Shown here in pieces: positions 9,031-18,253 of a stretch of DNA of 64,000 bases (the first letter of the stretch is position 1; each line of letters opens with the position of its first letter). Both the position numbers and the translations under genes were made by a program. Where the stretch lies: the NCBI GenBank assembly GCA_910587795.1, contig CAJUNH010000004.1, forward strand, positions 85,614 through 149,613, written 5' to 3'. Source of the stretch: an uncultured Christensenellaceae bacterium (GTDB lineage: Bacteria > Bacillota > Clostridia > Christensenellales > CAG-314). Under the pieces are notes generated by a model that ran no database searches, was not told the DNA's origin, and saw only the letters and a program-made list of their open reading frames with translations.

Positions 9031-11403
9031 ATGAAAACGAAATGTTTACTTCCGTTAAAAAAATGGCCGCGCTCATTTACTGTTTTTTTTGCGTGTCTGT
9101 GCATTGTGGCGATATGCTTTCTCGTATCGTCGCTATGTATGACTAACGGTTGGACGGCTACGGTAAAAGATTTGCAAAACGCCGAAAACAGCGGCGTAAT
9201 TACACGTACGCCCACGGACGGAGACGGTCCAAAGGAGTATACTATCAAAGGCAAGGTCACGTCGGGAATATTAATAATCCCCAAAAATGCCACAAAAGAC
9301 AATCCCGCGCCCGCCGTTACGTTTACGCACGGCGTGTATAACAACCGTGAAATGCTTGAGCAGTTTGCTATTGAAATGGCGCGCCGCGGCTTTGTAACGC
9401 TGATGATCGACCGCGAGCAATCGGGGCATAACGACGACGTTACGGTCAATTCGGGCGATATATTGTTGGAAGCGTCCAAGTACTTAATTAACCTTACAGA
9501 TAAAAACGGAAACCGCATCGTAGATGAAACCAGAGTAGGCGTAGCGGGCCATTCGTTTGCCGGTATGGTTATCAGCGGGGCGTTAGGGCTGGATTCGCCT
9601 GTTGCTACCAGTAATGTAAAAATCGTAAAGACAAGTATGTTCGGCACGACAACCGAAACTAAAACTCTTGTCGGCGCCAGCGACGAAGCGCTCAGCGCGG
9701 GCTATCATATGGGCATTATCTCGGCGGCACTGCCTATCGGATGCGCTACGACGCGATACAATCCGGGCCCCAGTATCATTGCTTTGGGCGATATAAAAGC
9801 AAATTCCGACGATATGTACGATGGCTGCACAACCAAAAATCCCGTTTACGTACCTATTGCCAAAAATATAATGACGGCGACCGATTTTGCGTCTGCGGTT
9901 AACGGAAAGTACAGCGGAAGCGTGGACGGTAATTTGTACGTTAAAAACGGCGACAGTTACGCAGCGGTTACGTCTGCCGATAATTTTAAGGCTAATAAGC
10001 AGTATTATAAGTACACTTCAACAGGTGTAAATTCCAATTATTTTATGCAATCTCGCGAAGCGATGACGTTTGTCGGCTTGAACCCTGCCGAAGTAACAGG
10101 AGATTCTTACGGCATTGTAAACGGCGGTATTTACGACAAAAACACAGGCACGTTGCTTGCTCAACCTAAAGACGAAGTACAGTTTGTAAAAAGCAATACT
10201 AAATATGCGTCCGTTATGTCCAAGGGCGAAAAATTGGCGACAGAAGGCAGAAGCATACGCGTTTACTACGAATTTAAAGGAATACATCAATTTTGCACTT
10301 TTTCAACGGCTACGGCTGCCGCAAGCGTAGATTTTTTCTATTCGGCGTACGGCGTACCCTACGGCGCAAGGTTTATTTCTCCGGGTAATCAGGTATGGAC
10401 TTTAAAAGAAGCTGCGGGCGCGTTGGGTATAGTAGCGATGTTCGTAATGCTCATTGGATTGTTGGATCTGTTGCTGAAAACAAAATTTTTCTCGTCGCTT
10501 AAAGCTACAGACGAAGAAATAGCCGCAGGAAGTACCGAGCCTATATACAAAGATCCTTTAAAAGCGGTTTGCTATTGGCTGACATTTGCTGCAACTGCCC
10601 TGTTTGGAGGATTGTTCTACTGTTATAAACTGGACGAGTGTTTCACCGACAGTATTTTTAAAATGCTTCTTGAAAGGGAACAGGGCATTATCTTCAATTT
10701 GGAACTTACCCGTTGGACGGAAGTGTGGAGATTTGCTTACTGGGGAATGGTATGTGCATTATTCGCCGTAGGCGTAACGCTGCTGTTTTGGCTGGTTCGT
10801 ATAATCGTTAACAAGATAAGATATAAGGACGAATTCTGCAGTGAACACGTAGACAACCCGTTTGTCGGTTTTAAAGTTCGCAGCGGCAAAAACGCAATGA
10901 AAACCGTCCTTTTAGCAACGATAATTGTTTCGGCGTTTTATCTTATAGTATGGGCTATGTGGTACGTCAGTTGCGTTGACTTCCAAATATTCACGCTTAA
11001 TCTTAGAATATTTAAGGGATCGCGTATTATTTCTTATTTGAGCTATGCGCCTTACTTTATCGTATTCTATTTAGTTAACGGAGCTTTGGGACAAAACTAT
11101 CGTGTAAAAGATATGCCCGAATGGCTGACTGTAACGTTACAGGTTATTGCAAATACGTTTGTATTTACGGTTATTATTTGGGCGGCTAACAATTACTACA
11201 TTAATGTAGGAGTCGTGCAAAACAACGCAGTTTGGAAGAATTTTTGTTATGCGTATCCCACTATACCTATGGTTGCGCTCTGTACCGTTGTTCAGCGCAG
11301 ATTCTACACCCGTACGGGTAACGCTTGGCTGTCGGCTATCGTTTGCGGAGTTTTATCGGCATTCATTGCGTGCGCCAATCAGTGTGTCGGTTTCGGCATA
11401 TAA
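9031..11403 (+). CDS. membrane-anchored alpha/beta hydrolase-like protein of the arabinose locus
   Basis: A 790-residue protein with AAGGAG before the ATG. A signal anchor lies at about residues 17-38. The extracytoplasmic part has an alpha/beta hydrolase layout: FTHGVYNNREML (oxyanion region), MIDREQSGHND, and the nucleophile elbow GHSFAGM at about residue 173-179. An insertion with Asn/Tyr-rich sequence (about residues 270-345) separates this from a further segment. From about residue 465 there are several membrane segments (about seven by eye). I know no named family with this arrangement. It sits between araM and the kinase, so it may cleave an ester on an arabinose-containing substrate outside the cell; that is inference. 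Confidence 0.65.
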   Translation: MKTKCLLPLKKWPRSFTVFFACLCIVAICFLVSSLCMTNGWTATVKDLQNAENSGVITRTPTDGDGPKEYTIKGKVTSGILIIPKNATKDNPAPAVTFTHGVYNNREMLEQFAIEMARRGFVTLMIDREQSGHNDDVTVNSGDILLEASKYLINLTDKNGNRIVDETRVGVAGHSFAGMVISGALGLDSPVATSNVKIVKTSMFGTTTETKTLVGASDEALSAGYHMGIISAALPIGCATTRYNPGPSIIALGDIKANSDDMYDGCTTKNPVYVPIAKNIMTATDFASAVNGKYSGSVDGNLYVKNGDSYAAVTSADNFKANKQYYKYTSTGVNSNYFMQSREAMTFVGLNPAEVTGDSYGIVNGGIYDKNTGTLLAQPKDEVQFVKSNTKYASVMSKGEKLATEGRSIRVYYEFKGIHQFCTFSTATAAASVDFFYSAYGVPYGARFISPGNQVWTLKEAAGALGIVAMFVMLIGLLDLLLKTKFFSSLKATDEEIAAGSTEPIYKDPLKAVCYWLTFAATALFGGLFYCYKLDECFTDSIFKMLLEREQGIIFNLELTRWTEVWRFAYWGMVCALFAVGVTLLFWLVRIIVNKIRYKDEFCSEHVDNPFVGFKVRSGKNAMKTVLLATIIVSAFYLIVWAMWYVSCVDFQIFTLNLRIFKGSRIISYLSYAPYFIVFYLVNGALGQNYRVKDMPEWLTVTLQVIANTFVFTVIIWAANNYYINVGVVQNNAVWKNFCYAYPTIPMVALCTVVQRRFYTRTGNAWLSAIVCGVLSAFIACANQCVGFGI

Positions 11404-11466
11404 TTATCAAATGTTTTTTTGCGGAAGTTCCGTACTTTTTACGGCTCATATTTTTCCGCAAAGATT

Positions 11467-11494
11467 CAAGCAGGCTACCTAGGCAGCCTGCTTG
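11467..11494 (+). terminator. hairpin between membrane hydrolase and kinase genes
   Basis: CAAGCAGGCT pairs perfectly with AGCCTGCTTG around an 8-base loop. It lacks a T-run, so it may act as an mRNA processing or attenuation point rather than a full terminator. Confidence 0.55.
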
Positions 11495-11522
11495 TTGCTG
11501 AAATAGTATAACTGAGGTTGAT

Positions 11523-13115
11523 ATGGATCAAATTGCAGAATTTATAACGGACGGAAACGCTGTTTTGGGAATAGAAATAGGATCTACCAGAATCAAATCT
11601 TCGCTTATAGACGGAGAATACAATGTAATTGCGAGCGGTTCTTACGTTTGGGAAAATAAATTTGTCGACGGATACTGGACGTATTCGCAAGAGGATATAT
11701 GGAAAGGTTTGCAAGGAAGTTATCTCGATTTGTGCGGCGACGTCTTTAATCGTTACAGAGTACATATCTCAAAGCTTAAAGCAATAGGCGTTTCTGCGAT
11801 GATGCATGGTTATTTACCTTTCGGCGCTAACGGCGAACAGCTTGTTCCTTTTAGGACTTGGCGCAACTCTACGACAGCGGCCGCAGCCGAAAAACTTACG
11901 AAATTGTTCGGTTTTCACGTTCCTCAGCGTTGGAGTATAGCTCACTTGTATCAGGCGATCCTTAATTGCGAGTCTCATGTAAAAGACGTTTGTTATCTTA
12001 CCACTCTTGCAGGATACGTTCATTGGAAGCTTACGGGTTGCAAAGCGGTAGGCGTAGGCGAAGCGTCTGGAATAGTCCCTTTAAACGCAGACGGAACCGA
12101 CTACGACGAAGAAATGGTGTCGAAATTTGATAAACTTGTTTCGCCGAACGGATTTTCTTGGAAATTGCGCGGCATTTTACCGAAAATTCTTCGAGCGGGA
12201 GCAACTGCAGGATATTTGACTGTCGATGGCGCAAAGCTTTTGGATGCTTCGGGAAAGTTACTTCAAGGAACACCTTTTTGCCCTCCCGAGGGAGACGCTC
12301 AAACGGGAATGACCTCTACTAACAGCGTTAAAGCTAAGACCGGCAATATTTCGGCGGGCACGTCGGTATTTGCTATGATAACGCTTGACAAACCTCTCAG
12401 CAAGTATTATCGCGAGGTAGACATAGTAGCTACGCCTCAGGGCAAACCGACGGCTATGGTTCATTGCAATAATTGCAGCAGTGATATAAACGCTTGGGCG
12501 GATATTTTTGCACAATTCGCCTCAGCGAGCGGGATAAATATCAGCAGAAACGATTTGTACGGCTTATTGTTTGCCGAATCGTTAAAGGGCGACGACGATT
12601 GCGCCGAAATGCTTTCATATAATTTTCTGTCGGGAGAACATATAGTGGATTTGACGGAAGGCAGACCGATTTTCGCAAGAAGTCCCGACTGCAAATTTAC
12701 TCTTGCAAACTTTATTAAAAACCTTTTGTATTCGTCTTTTTGCGTATTAAAACGCGGAATGGACGTATTATGTAGAGCCGAAAACGTTCAAATAGACAAT
12801 CTTGTAGCGCAGGGCGGGATGTTTAAAATAAAACATGTGGCGCAGCAAATTTTATCTAACGCGTTAAACGTTCCTATATTAGTGCGCGATACGGCAGGCG
12901 AAGGAGGAGCATGGGGTATGGCGCTCCTTGCTTCTTATATGCTCGATAACGGTAATTTGCCTCTTGACGAATTTTTGGATTTAAAAGTTTTTTCAAATCG
13001 TTCGGGCGACTGTGTGCGTCCGTCGGTAGGCGGTGTAAAGGGATTTAACCGTTATTATAACCGCTTTCTTAAATGTTTGGATGTGGAACGGGAAACGGTA
13101 AGGAGGTTAAAATAA
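11523..13115 (+). CDS. FGGY-family sugar kinase acting as L-ribulokinase
   Basis: A 530-residue FGGY kinase. The N-terminal phosphate-1 motif is GIEIGSTRIKSSLID (about residues 15-29). The second ATPase-fold motifs include PEGDAQTGM (about 257-265), SAGTSVFAMI and DNLVAQGGMFK (about 430). The product would phosphorylate L-ribulose to L-ribulose 5-phosphate. The primary sequence is not a classical AraB, but the gene directly precedes araD (one-base overlap, TAATG) and araA, so it supplies the only kinase for that pathway here. Xylulokinase-like specificity is the main alternative. Confidence 0.85.
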   Translation: MDQIAEFITDGNAVLGIEIGSTRIKSSLIDGEYNVIASGSYVWENKFVDGYWTYSQEDIWKGLQGSYLDLCGDVFNRYRVHISKLKAIGVSAMMHGYLPFGANGEQLVPFRTWRNSTTAAAAEKLTKLFGFHVPQRWSIAHLYQAILNCESHVKDVCYLTTLAGYVHWKLTGCKAVGVGEASGIVPLNADGTDYDEEMVSKFDKLVSPNGFSWKLRGILPKILRAGATAGYLTVDGAKLLDASGKLLQGTPFCPPEGDAQTGMTSTNSVKAKTGNISAGTSVFAMITLDKPLSKYYREVDIVATPQGKPTAMVHCNNCSSDINAWADIFAQFASASGINISRNDLYGLLFAESLKGDDDCAEMLSYNFLSGEHIVDLTEGRPIFARSPDCKFTLANFIKNLLYSSFCVLKRGMDVLCRAENVQIDNLVAQGGMFKIKHVAQQILSNALNVPILVRDTAGEGGAWGMALLASYMLDNGNLPLDEFLDLKVFSNRSGDCVRPSVGGVKGFNRYYNRFLKCLDVERETVRRLK

Positions 13116-13804
13116 TGTTGGAGCAGCTTAAACTAGACGTATTGCAAGCTAATCTCGATTTGGTAAAAAACGGTTTAGTTTTGTTTACGTGGGGAAATGT
13201 GTCTGCAATAGACCGTGAGAGCGGTTACGTAGTAATAAAGCCCAGCGGAGTGGAATATGTAAATATGTCCGCCGAAGATATGGTAGTAGTGGATTTGGAC
13301 GGTAAGATCGCGGAGGGTAAATATCGCCCATCGTCCGATACTCCTACACATTTGGAAATTTACAAACAGCACAGTGAAATCGGAGGTATAGTTCACACGC
13401 ACAGTGCATACGCTACGGCATTTGCTCAAGCGGGCAGGCGTATTCCCGTTTACGGAACGACTCACGCGGACTATTTTTATGGGGATATACCGTGCGCGCG
13501 TACTCTTACTTTTGCCGAAACGGAAGATTACGAAAAAAATACGGGGGTGATAATAAACGAAACGTTTGCACATAAAGATGTTTCCGCCGTTCCCGCATGT
13601 TTAGTCGCGCACCACGGCGTATTTGCTTGGGGAAAAAACGCCTCGCAGGCGGTATATCACGCTACGGTAGCGGAGCAAGTAGCTAAAACAGCGTTTTTAA
13701 CCGAGCTACTCGGCGGCAGCGACGTACTTCCCCGGCATATTGCGGACAAGCACTACAAGCGTAAGCACGGAAAAAACGCTTATTACGGACAAAATAAGAG
13801 GTAG
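13115..13804 (+). CDS. araD: L-ribulose-5-phosphate 4-epimerase
   Basis: A 229-residue class II aldolase-fold protein, the same size as known AraD (about 231). The start ATG 13115 overlaps the kinase stop and follows GGAGG; the longer frame from 13073 lies inside the kinase. Motifs include the phosphate-binding FTWGNVSAIDR and KPSGVEY, the zinc ligands HTHSAYATAFAQ (about residues 95-97) and the later His in VAHHGVFAWG, and the active-site THADYF. It converts L-ribulose 5-phosphate to D-xylulose 5-phosphate, which enters the pentose phosphate pathway. araA follows three bases later. Confidence 0.95.
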   Translation: MLEQLKLDVLQANLDLVKNGLVLFTWGNVSAIDRESGYVVIKPSGVEYVNMSAEDMVVVDLDGKIAEGKYRPSSDTPTHLEIYKQHSEIGGIVHTHSAYATAFAQAGRRIPVYGTTHADYFYGDIPCARTLTFAETEDYEKNTGVIINETFAHKDVSAVPACLVAHHGVFAWGKNASQAVYHATVAEQVAKTAFLTELLGGSDVLPRHIADKHYKRKHGKNAYYGQNKR

Positions 13805-13807
13805 TAT

Positions 13808-15229
13808 ATGAAAAAGCTATACTTTATTACAGGCAGTCAAGACTTGTACGGCGCAGATACTCTAAAACAAGTGGCAGCTGACAGCCGTCAAATTATAGAA
13901 TATCTAAATTTGCGTTTAAAAAATACTGCCGAGATAGTTTGGCAGCCCACGGTAACTACTTCAGACGAAGCAGAAGACGTATTTATAAAAGCGACAGCAG
14001 ATAAGGATTGCGTAGGCGTAATAACATGGATGCATACGTTTTCTCCTGCTAAAATGTGGATACGCGGACTGCAAATTTTAAATAAACCTATGTTGCACTT
14101 ACATACGCAAGCAAACGAAAAAATTCCCTACGAAAGCATAAATATGGATTTTATGAATCTTAATCAGTCGGCGCACGGCGACAGGGAATTCGGTTTTATT
14201 TGCGCACGGCTGGGAGTAAAGCGCGAAGTTGCGGTAGGGTATTATAAGCACGATTGCGTAATAGAAAAAGTCCGTTCTTTTGCGCAGGTCGCAATAGCCG
14301 TTGATTTTTCACGCAGAATGAAGGTTGCGATGTTCGGCAGCAATATGCGCGACGTTGCGGTTACCGACGGAGACAGAGTTGAAAGCGAAATTCGTTACGG
14401 CTGGAACGTCAATTACTACGGCATAGGCGATTTGGTGGATTTAATCGAAGGCGTTACCGAGCGTGAAATTGACGAAAAAACGGCGCAGTATGCAGAAAAA
14501 TACGAAATGGCAACAGACGATATCGTCTCGGTAAAGGAGCAGGCAAAGTATCAAATAGCGATTGAAAAATTTTTGAAAAGGGAAAAAGTATCCGCTTTTA
14601 CCGATACATTTCAGGATTTGCACGGTTTAAATCAGCTTCCCGGACTTGCTGTTCAGGATATAATGGCTAAGGGCGTAGGTTTCGGTCCCGAAGGCGATTA
14701 CAAAACAAGCGCGTTAATGGCAGTTATGTGTAAAATGGCTCTGGGTCGCCTCGGCGCCACTGCATTTACCGAAGACTATACTTACGATTTGACTGCGGGC
14801 GACGAAAAAGAGCTGGCTTCGCATATGTTGGAAATTTCTCCCGTATTTGCGGCGGAAAAGCCAAAAATTCAAGTTCATCCTTTGAGCATCGGCGGTAAGC
14901 AGGCTCCGGCGCGATTAGTGTTTGACGGTATAGAGGGCGAAGGAATAGCCGTTTCTATGGTAGATATTGGCTCGCATTTCCGTCTTGTATGCGCCAAAAT
15001 AAATTTAATACGCCAGCCTCAGCCAATGCCGAACCTTCCCGTTGCAAGACTTATGTGGAAATTAATTCCCGATTTTAAAACAGGAGCGGCGGCGTGGATA
15101 TATGCAGGCGGAGCGCATCATGCGGTTGTGTCAACTGCGCTTACGGTCGACGATATCCGTATGTTTGCAAAATTTACGGATACCGAAATTGTAGTAATAG
15201 ACGAAAATACAAAACTTACCGACATGTAA
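13808..15229 (+). CDS. araA: L-arabinose isomerase
   Basis: A 473-residue protein that aligns by eye to L-arabinose isomerase: start KKLYFITGSQDLYG, the segment HTFSPAKMWIRGL, LHLHTQANEKIPY, FQDLHGLNQLPGLAVQ, GPEGDYKTSALMAVMC and FTEDYTYDL with the metal-binding Glu residues, and GGAHHAVVSTAL near the C-terminus with a metal-binding His. Length fits the family (about 500 in E. coli). It makes L-ribulose from L-arabinose in the cytoplasm, feeding the kinase and AraD. It is the last gene of the locus. No arabinose transporter is seen in this window. Confidence 0.96.
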   Translation: MKKLYFITGSQDLYGADTLKQVAADSRQIIEYLNLRLKNTAEIVWQPTVTTSDEAEDVFIKATADKDCVGVITWMHTFSPAKMWIRGLQILNKPMLHLHTQANEKIPYESINMDFMNLNQSAHGDREFGFICARLGVKREVAVGYYKHDCVIEKVRSFAQVAIAVDFSRRMKVAMFGSNMRDVAVTDGDRVESEIRYGWNVNYYGIGDLVDLIEGVTEREIDEKTAQYAEKYEMATDDIVSVKEQAKYQIAIEKFLKREKVSAFTDTFQDLHGLNQLPGLAVQDIMAKGVGFGPEGDYKTSALMAVMCKMALGRLGATAFTEDYTYDLTAGDEKELASHMLEISPVFAAEKPKIQVHPLSIGGKQAPARLVFDGIEGEGIAVSMVDIGSHFRLVCAKINLIRQPQPMPNLPVARLMWKLIPDFKTGAAAWIYAGGAHHAVVSTALTVDDIRMFAKFTDTEIVVIDENTKLTDM

Positions 15230-15390
15230 CTATAACTGTATCGGAGCATTTAATTGTTTTAGAAAGTGCAGTAAATCTTTTTAATACCGTTGCTGTATAA
15301 TATTAATAATTTATAAAAAATACAAAACGCGCCGTTAAAATTTTGTTATGATTTGCTTAAAAAGTTGAAAATTACTCGGTATAAATATTA

Positions 15391-15533
15391 TTGTCGGCGC
15401 AGCCGTGGGTGTGCGCAGCGGCGGTTTGGCCCATTAAGTAGCCGTACGTGGCACAAGTTTCGTTATGGTTTTTAATTCAAATAATCATTAATGCGGACGG
15501 AAAAATAATTCCGTCCGTATTTCGTATTTTTTT
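15391..15533 (+). ncRNA. possible structured RNA ending in a terminator (araA 3' region)
   Basis: A GC-rich island (15393-15455) sits in an AT-rich gap. It can form local pairs such as GCGCA/TGCGC and TGGG/CCCA, and is closed by a perfect terminator: ATGCGGACGG (15491-15500) with CCGTCCGTAT (15511-15520) and a T-run. It may be a small RNA, an araA 3' UTR structure, or just the operon terminator. I do not recognise a known RNA class, and no convincing own promoter is visible. The terminator is sure; the RNA is speculative. Confidence 0.35.
15491..15533 (+). terminator. terminator of the arabinose operon
   Basis: A 10-bp stem (one G-T pair) around an AT loop, followed by TTTCGTATTTTTTT. Confidence 0.85.
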
Positions 15534-15545
15534 GCGCTTATTTTA

Positions 15546-15574
15546 TTGAAAATTTGTTCTAAATTGTGTATACT
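15546..15574 (+). promoter_or_regulatory. SigA promoter with overlapping LexA-like box for the polymerase operon
   Basis: TTGAAA (15546-15551), a 17-base spacer and TATACT (15569-15574). GAAAATTTGTTC at 15548-15559 differs in one base from the Gram-positive LexA consensus GAACN4GTTC and covers the -35 and spacer. The transcript would have a leader of about 230 bases before the polymerase gene. Confidence 0.65.
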
Positions 15575-15809
15575 AACATATGTACAGATGTAAATGCACT
15601 GTAAAGTAAGAAAGCCGCGGACGGTAGGTAATTTTGTATTAGCAGATTAATAAATGATTTTGGAATAAAAAATCTATTAAAAAACAATCTTACTAAACGC
15701 TTATAAAAGGTGTCTAAAAATAATGTGAGGCTATTTTTAATTTTTTGCCGTGCGGTTAAAGTATAAAAGATGTTGGGTTGTGCTATACATTATTTGCAAA
15801 GAGGTTTAA

Positions 15810-17306
15810 ATGGAAAAGCAACGGACATACATCGCAATAGACTTAAAGTCTTTTTACGCTTCCGTCGAGTGCGTAGAGCGCAATTTGGACGCTATGGACA
15901 CGCACCTTGTCGTTGCGGACTCTTCCCGTACGGAAAAGACCATTTGTCTTGCTGTATCTCCGTCGCTTAAAGAGTACGGCTTAGGCGGACGCGCAAGGCT
16001 GTTTGAAGTAGTGCAAAAAGTTAAACAAATCAACGCCGACCGACGTTTTAAGGCGCCTGACAAAAAGTTTAGCGGTAAATCGTGCATTGCAAGCGAATTG
16101 TCTGCAAATCCGTCGTTAGAGTTGGATTTTGTAATTGCTCCGCCGCAAATGGCAAAATATATGCAATTAAGCACGAAAATTTACAATATCTACAAAAAAT
16201 ACGTTTCGGCGGACGATATTGTAGTTTATTCTATAGACGAAGTTTTTATAGACGCAACGGATTATTTAAAGTATTATAACTGTACTGCAAAGCAGCTTGT
16301 AATGAAAATTATTTTGGACGTATTAAAAACTACGGGCATTACCGCAACGGCGGGCATCGGTACAAATCTGTACCTTGCCAAAGTGGCAATGGATATAGGC
16401 GCAAAGCACATCAAGGCGGATAAAAACGGCGTACGTATAGCGACGTTGGACGAAATGACCTACCGCAAAAGACTTTGGTCGCACGAGCCTATTACGGATT
16501 TTTGGCGCGTCGGCAGGGGGTATGCAAACAAACTGCAAATGCACGGCATTACCTCTATGGGGGACGTGGCGCGCTGTTCGCTGGAAAACGAGGATTTGCT
16601 TTACGGACTGTTCGGCATAAATGCCGAATTGTTGATAGATCACGCTTGGGGATACGAACCGTGCGAAATTAAGCATATCAAGGCATATAAGCCGCAAAAT
16701 AACTGTTTGTCGTCGGGGCAGGTTTTAATCTGTCCGTACGACTACGAAAAAACAAAGATAATCGTTAAGGAAATGATTGAGTTGCTTTGCTTAGATTTAG
16801 TTGCCCAAAAAATCGTCACAAACCAAATAGTGCTGACAATAGGGTACGATGCCGAAAATTTAACTAACCCCGATATCCGCAAAAAATATAAAGGAGAAGT
16901 AACTACCGACTATTACGGACGCAAAATTCCCAAACACGCCCACGGTACGGAAAATTTGGGCTGTTATACTTCGTCCGCGCAGCGGATAATGAAAGCGGCT
17001 GTGGAGTTGTTTGATCGTATCTATAATAAAAACTTACTTGCGCGCAGGATTAGCGTCACCGCTAATTTTGTTATAGACGAGGCGGAGGGGGATAGGCGCA
17101 ACAGCTGCAGACAACTGTCTATTTTTGATAACGAGGACGCGGCGATATGCGAAAAGCAAAAGCTTAACAGAGAACGTCGGTTAAAGGAAACGGAAATTGC
17201 TTTGCAGAAAAAGTACGGCAAAAACGCGATATTAAAGGGAACGGATTTGCAGGAGGGCGCAACTACAAAAGAGCGTAACGGAAAAATAGGAGGACACAAA
17301 GCATAA
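15810..17306 (+). CDS. Y-family translesion DNA polymerase, UvrX/UmuC type
   Basis: A 498-residue protein with the Y-family catalytic landmarks: IAIDLKSFYASVEC (first Asp near residue 10) and VVYSIDEVFIDAT (acidic pair near residues 141-145), plus a helix-hairpin-helix region around GITSMGDVARCS and a little-finger domain. Such polymerases copy past DNA lesions with low fidelity. The ribosome site is AAAGAGG. It overlaps the YolD-like gene by one base (TAATG), the usual pairing in Bacillota, and its promoter carries a LexA-like box, so SOS induction is likely. The C-terminus is Lys-rich and lacks a clear beta-clamp motif by eye. Confidence 0.92.
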   Translation: MEKQRTYIAIDLKSFYASVECVERNLDAMDTHLVVADSSRTEKTICLAVSPSLKEYGLGGRARLFEVVQKVKQINADRRFKAPDKKFSGKSCIASELSANPSLELDFVIAPPQMAKYMQLSTKIYNIYKKYVSADDIVVYSIDEVFIDATDYLKYYNCTAKQLVMKIILDVLKTTGITATAGIGTNLYLAKVAMDIGAKHIKADKNGVRIATLDEMTYRKRLWSHEPITDFWRVGRGYANKLQMHGITSMGDVARCSLENEDLLYGLFGINAELLIDHAWGYEPCEIKHIKAYKPQNNCLSSGQVLICPYDYEKTKIIVKEMIELLCLDLVAQKIVTNQIVLTIGYDAENLTNPDIRKKYKGEVTTDYYGRKIPKHAHGTENLGCYTSSAQRIMKAAVELFDRIYNKNLLARRISVTANFVIDEAEGDRRNSCRQLSIFDNEDAAICEKQKLNRERRLKETEIALQKKYGKNAILKGTDLQEGATTKERNGKIGGHKA

Positions 17307-17701
17307 TGTACAATGATATAATTAATCTACCGCACTATGTTTCTAAAAAACGTCCGCAAATGTCTATGGAAGACCGCGCCGCGCAGTTTGCCCCTTTTGC
17401 CGCATTAGTAGGCTTTGACGACGGCATAGAGGAAACAAACAGACAAGTGGAGCAGTTTACCGACCTTGATGAAGACGTTATGCAGGAGTTAGACGAAAAA
17501 ATACGGTATCTACAGGCGCATATTGCAGAAAATCCTTTGGTTGAAATAACTTATTTTGTTCCTGACGGGTTAAAAGAGGGCGGTGAATACAAAACCGTGC
17601 GCGGCAAAGTTAAAAAAATAGATAAAGATAATTTGTCGATATGCTTTACCGATAAGCAAAGCTTTTTAATAAAAACCATTCGTCAAATAATACTGCCGTA
17701 A
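17306..17701 (+). CDS. YolD-like protein
   Basis: A 131-residue protein with the YolD-family opening: RPQMSMEDRAAQFAPFAAL, followed by a helical segment and a beta-rich end (KVKKIDKDNLSICF). YolD proteins are typically encoded behind UvrX/UmuC-type polymerases and are thought to act as UmuD-like partners; this role is known only loosely. It is coupled to the polymerase by a TAATG overlap. Confidence 0.88.
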   Translation: MYNDIINLPHYVSKKRPQMSMEDRAAQFAPFAALVGFDDGIEETNRQVEQFTDLDEDVMQELDEKIRYLQAHIAENPLVEITYFVPDGLKEGGEYKTVRGKVKKIDKDNLSICFTDKQSFLIKTIRQIILP

Positions 17702-17904
17702 CGTTCTAAATAACGGCGGTGTATTTTACGGTTTTCTATTAATTAATATCCTAAAACAAAAACGTAGCTCTAATATATATCCGTTTTAGTAAACGTTTTA
17801 TAACAGTAATTAAAAGAAACAGGAATAAGTTACCCCGATTGACTGCGAAAAATTATAAATTAAAAACAGCGAGATTTGTAAATAAAATAATGTCTTTTAA
17901 ACGC
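17702..17904. other. intergenic region, nothing recognised
   Basis: AT-rich gap after the YolD-like gene. No gene, repeat or clear terminator was seen before the promoter at 17905. Confidence 0.4.
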
Positions 17905-17933
17905 TTGCAAATTTTATGCGACGGTGTTACAAT
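17905..17933 (+). promoter_or_regulatory. promoter upstream of the small ORF and tRNA-Ala
   Basis: TTGCAA (17905-17910), 17-base spacer, TACAAT (17928-17933). It could serve the 39-codon ORF at 17949 and the tRNA about 145 bases downstream. Confidence 0.55.
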
Positions 17934-17948
17934 AATTTAGCAAATTAA

Positions 17949-18068
17949 ATGTTGAAAAGATTTTTAATTTTTGCAGTATTTGTAAGCACATCTATTTGTT
18001 TTGTAACGCTGCGTGCCGATGATGTTAAGCGTACGGCGGAAATAGACGTAGTAAACTTTAACATATAA
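17949..18068 (+). CDS. possible 39-residue secreted peptide or gene remnant
   Basis: A short frame reading MLKRFLIFAVFVSTSICFVT then a polar end. It looks like a signal peptide followed by about 17 residues. There is no ribosome site, but the start lies only about 9 bases after the predicted transcription start. It ends 12 bases before the tRNA. It may be the N-terminus of a truncated secreted protein. Weak support. Confidence 0.3.
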   Translation: MLKRFLIFAVFVSTSICFVTLRADDVKRTAEIDVVNFNI

Positions 18069-18079
18069 ACTAAATATAT

Positions 18080-18155
18080 GGGGGCATAGCACAGTTGGTA
18101 GCGCGATACGTTCGCAACGTATAGGTCAGGGGTTCGACTCCCCTTGTCTCCACCA
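18080..18155 (+). tRNA. tRNA-Ala (anticodon CGC), CCA encoded
   Basis: A full cloverleaf can be drawn: acceptor GGGGGCA/TGTCTCC with the G3-U70 pair that marks alanine tRNAs, D arm with GTTGGTA loop (one A-C mismatch in the stem), anticodon stem ATACG/CGTAT around TTCGCAA (anticodon CGC, codon GCG), T arm AGGGG-TTCGACT-CCCCT, and an encoded CCA. The accessory zone begins right after it. Confidence 0.93.
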
Positions 18156-18203
18156 TACAGTGCCCAGTTGAACCTCTTGGTTTGATTGGGTTCTTTATTT
18201 ATA

Positions 18204-18229
18204 AAAACACGCAATACGGCGTGTTTTTT
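18204..18229 (+). terminator. terminator after tRNA-Ala
   Basis: ACACGC (18207-18212) pairs with GCGTGT (18219-18224), flanked by A-run and T-run, so it can work in both directions. Confidence 0.8.
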
Positions 18230-18253
18230 GCATTAACGGGTGTTTGGGCGAGG

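Noticed and set aside
17945..18214. 89-residue minus-strand frame over the tRNA
   Set aside because: The GDKGSRTPDLY-type reading is the well-known false translation of the antisense of a tRNA gene.
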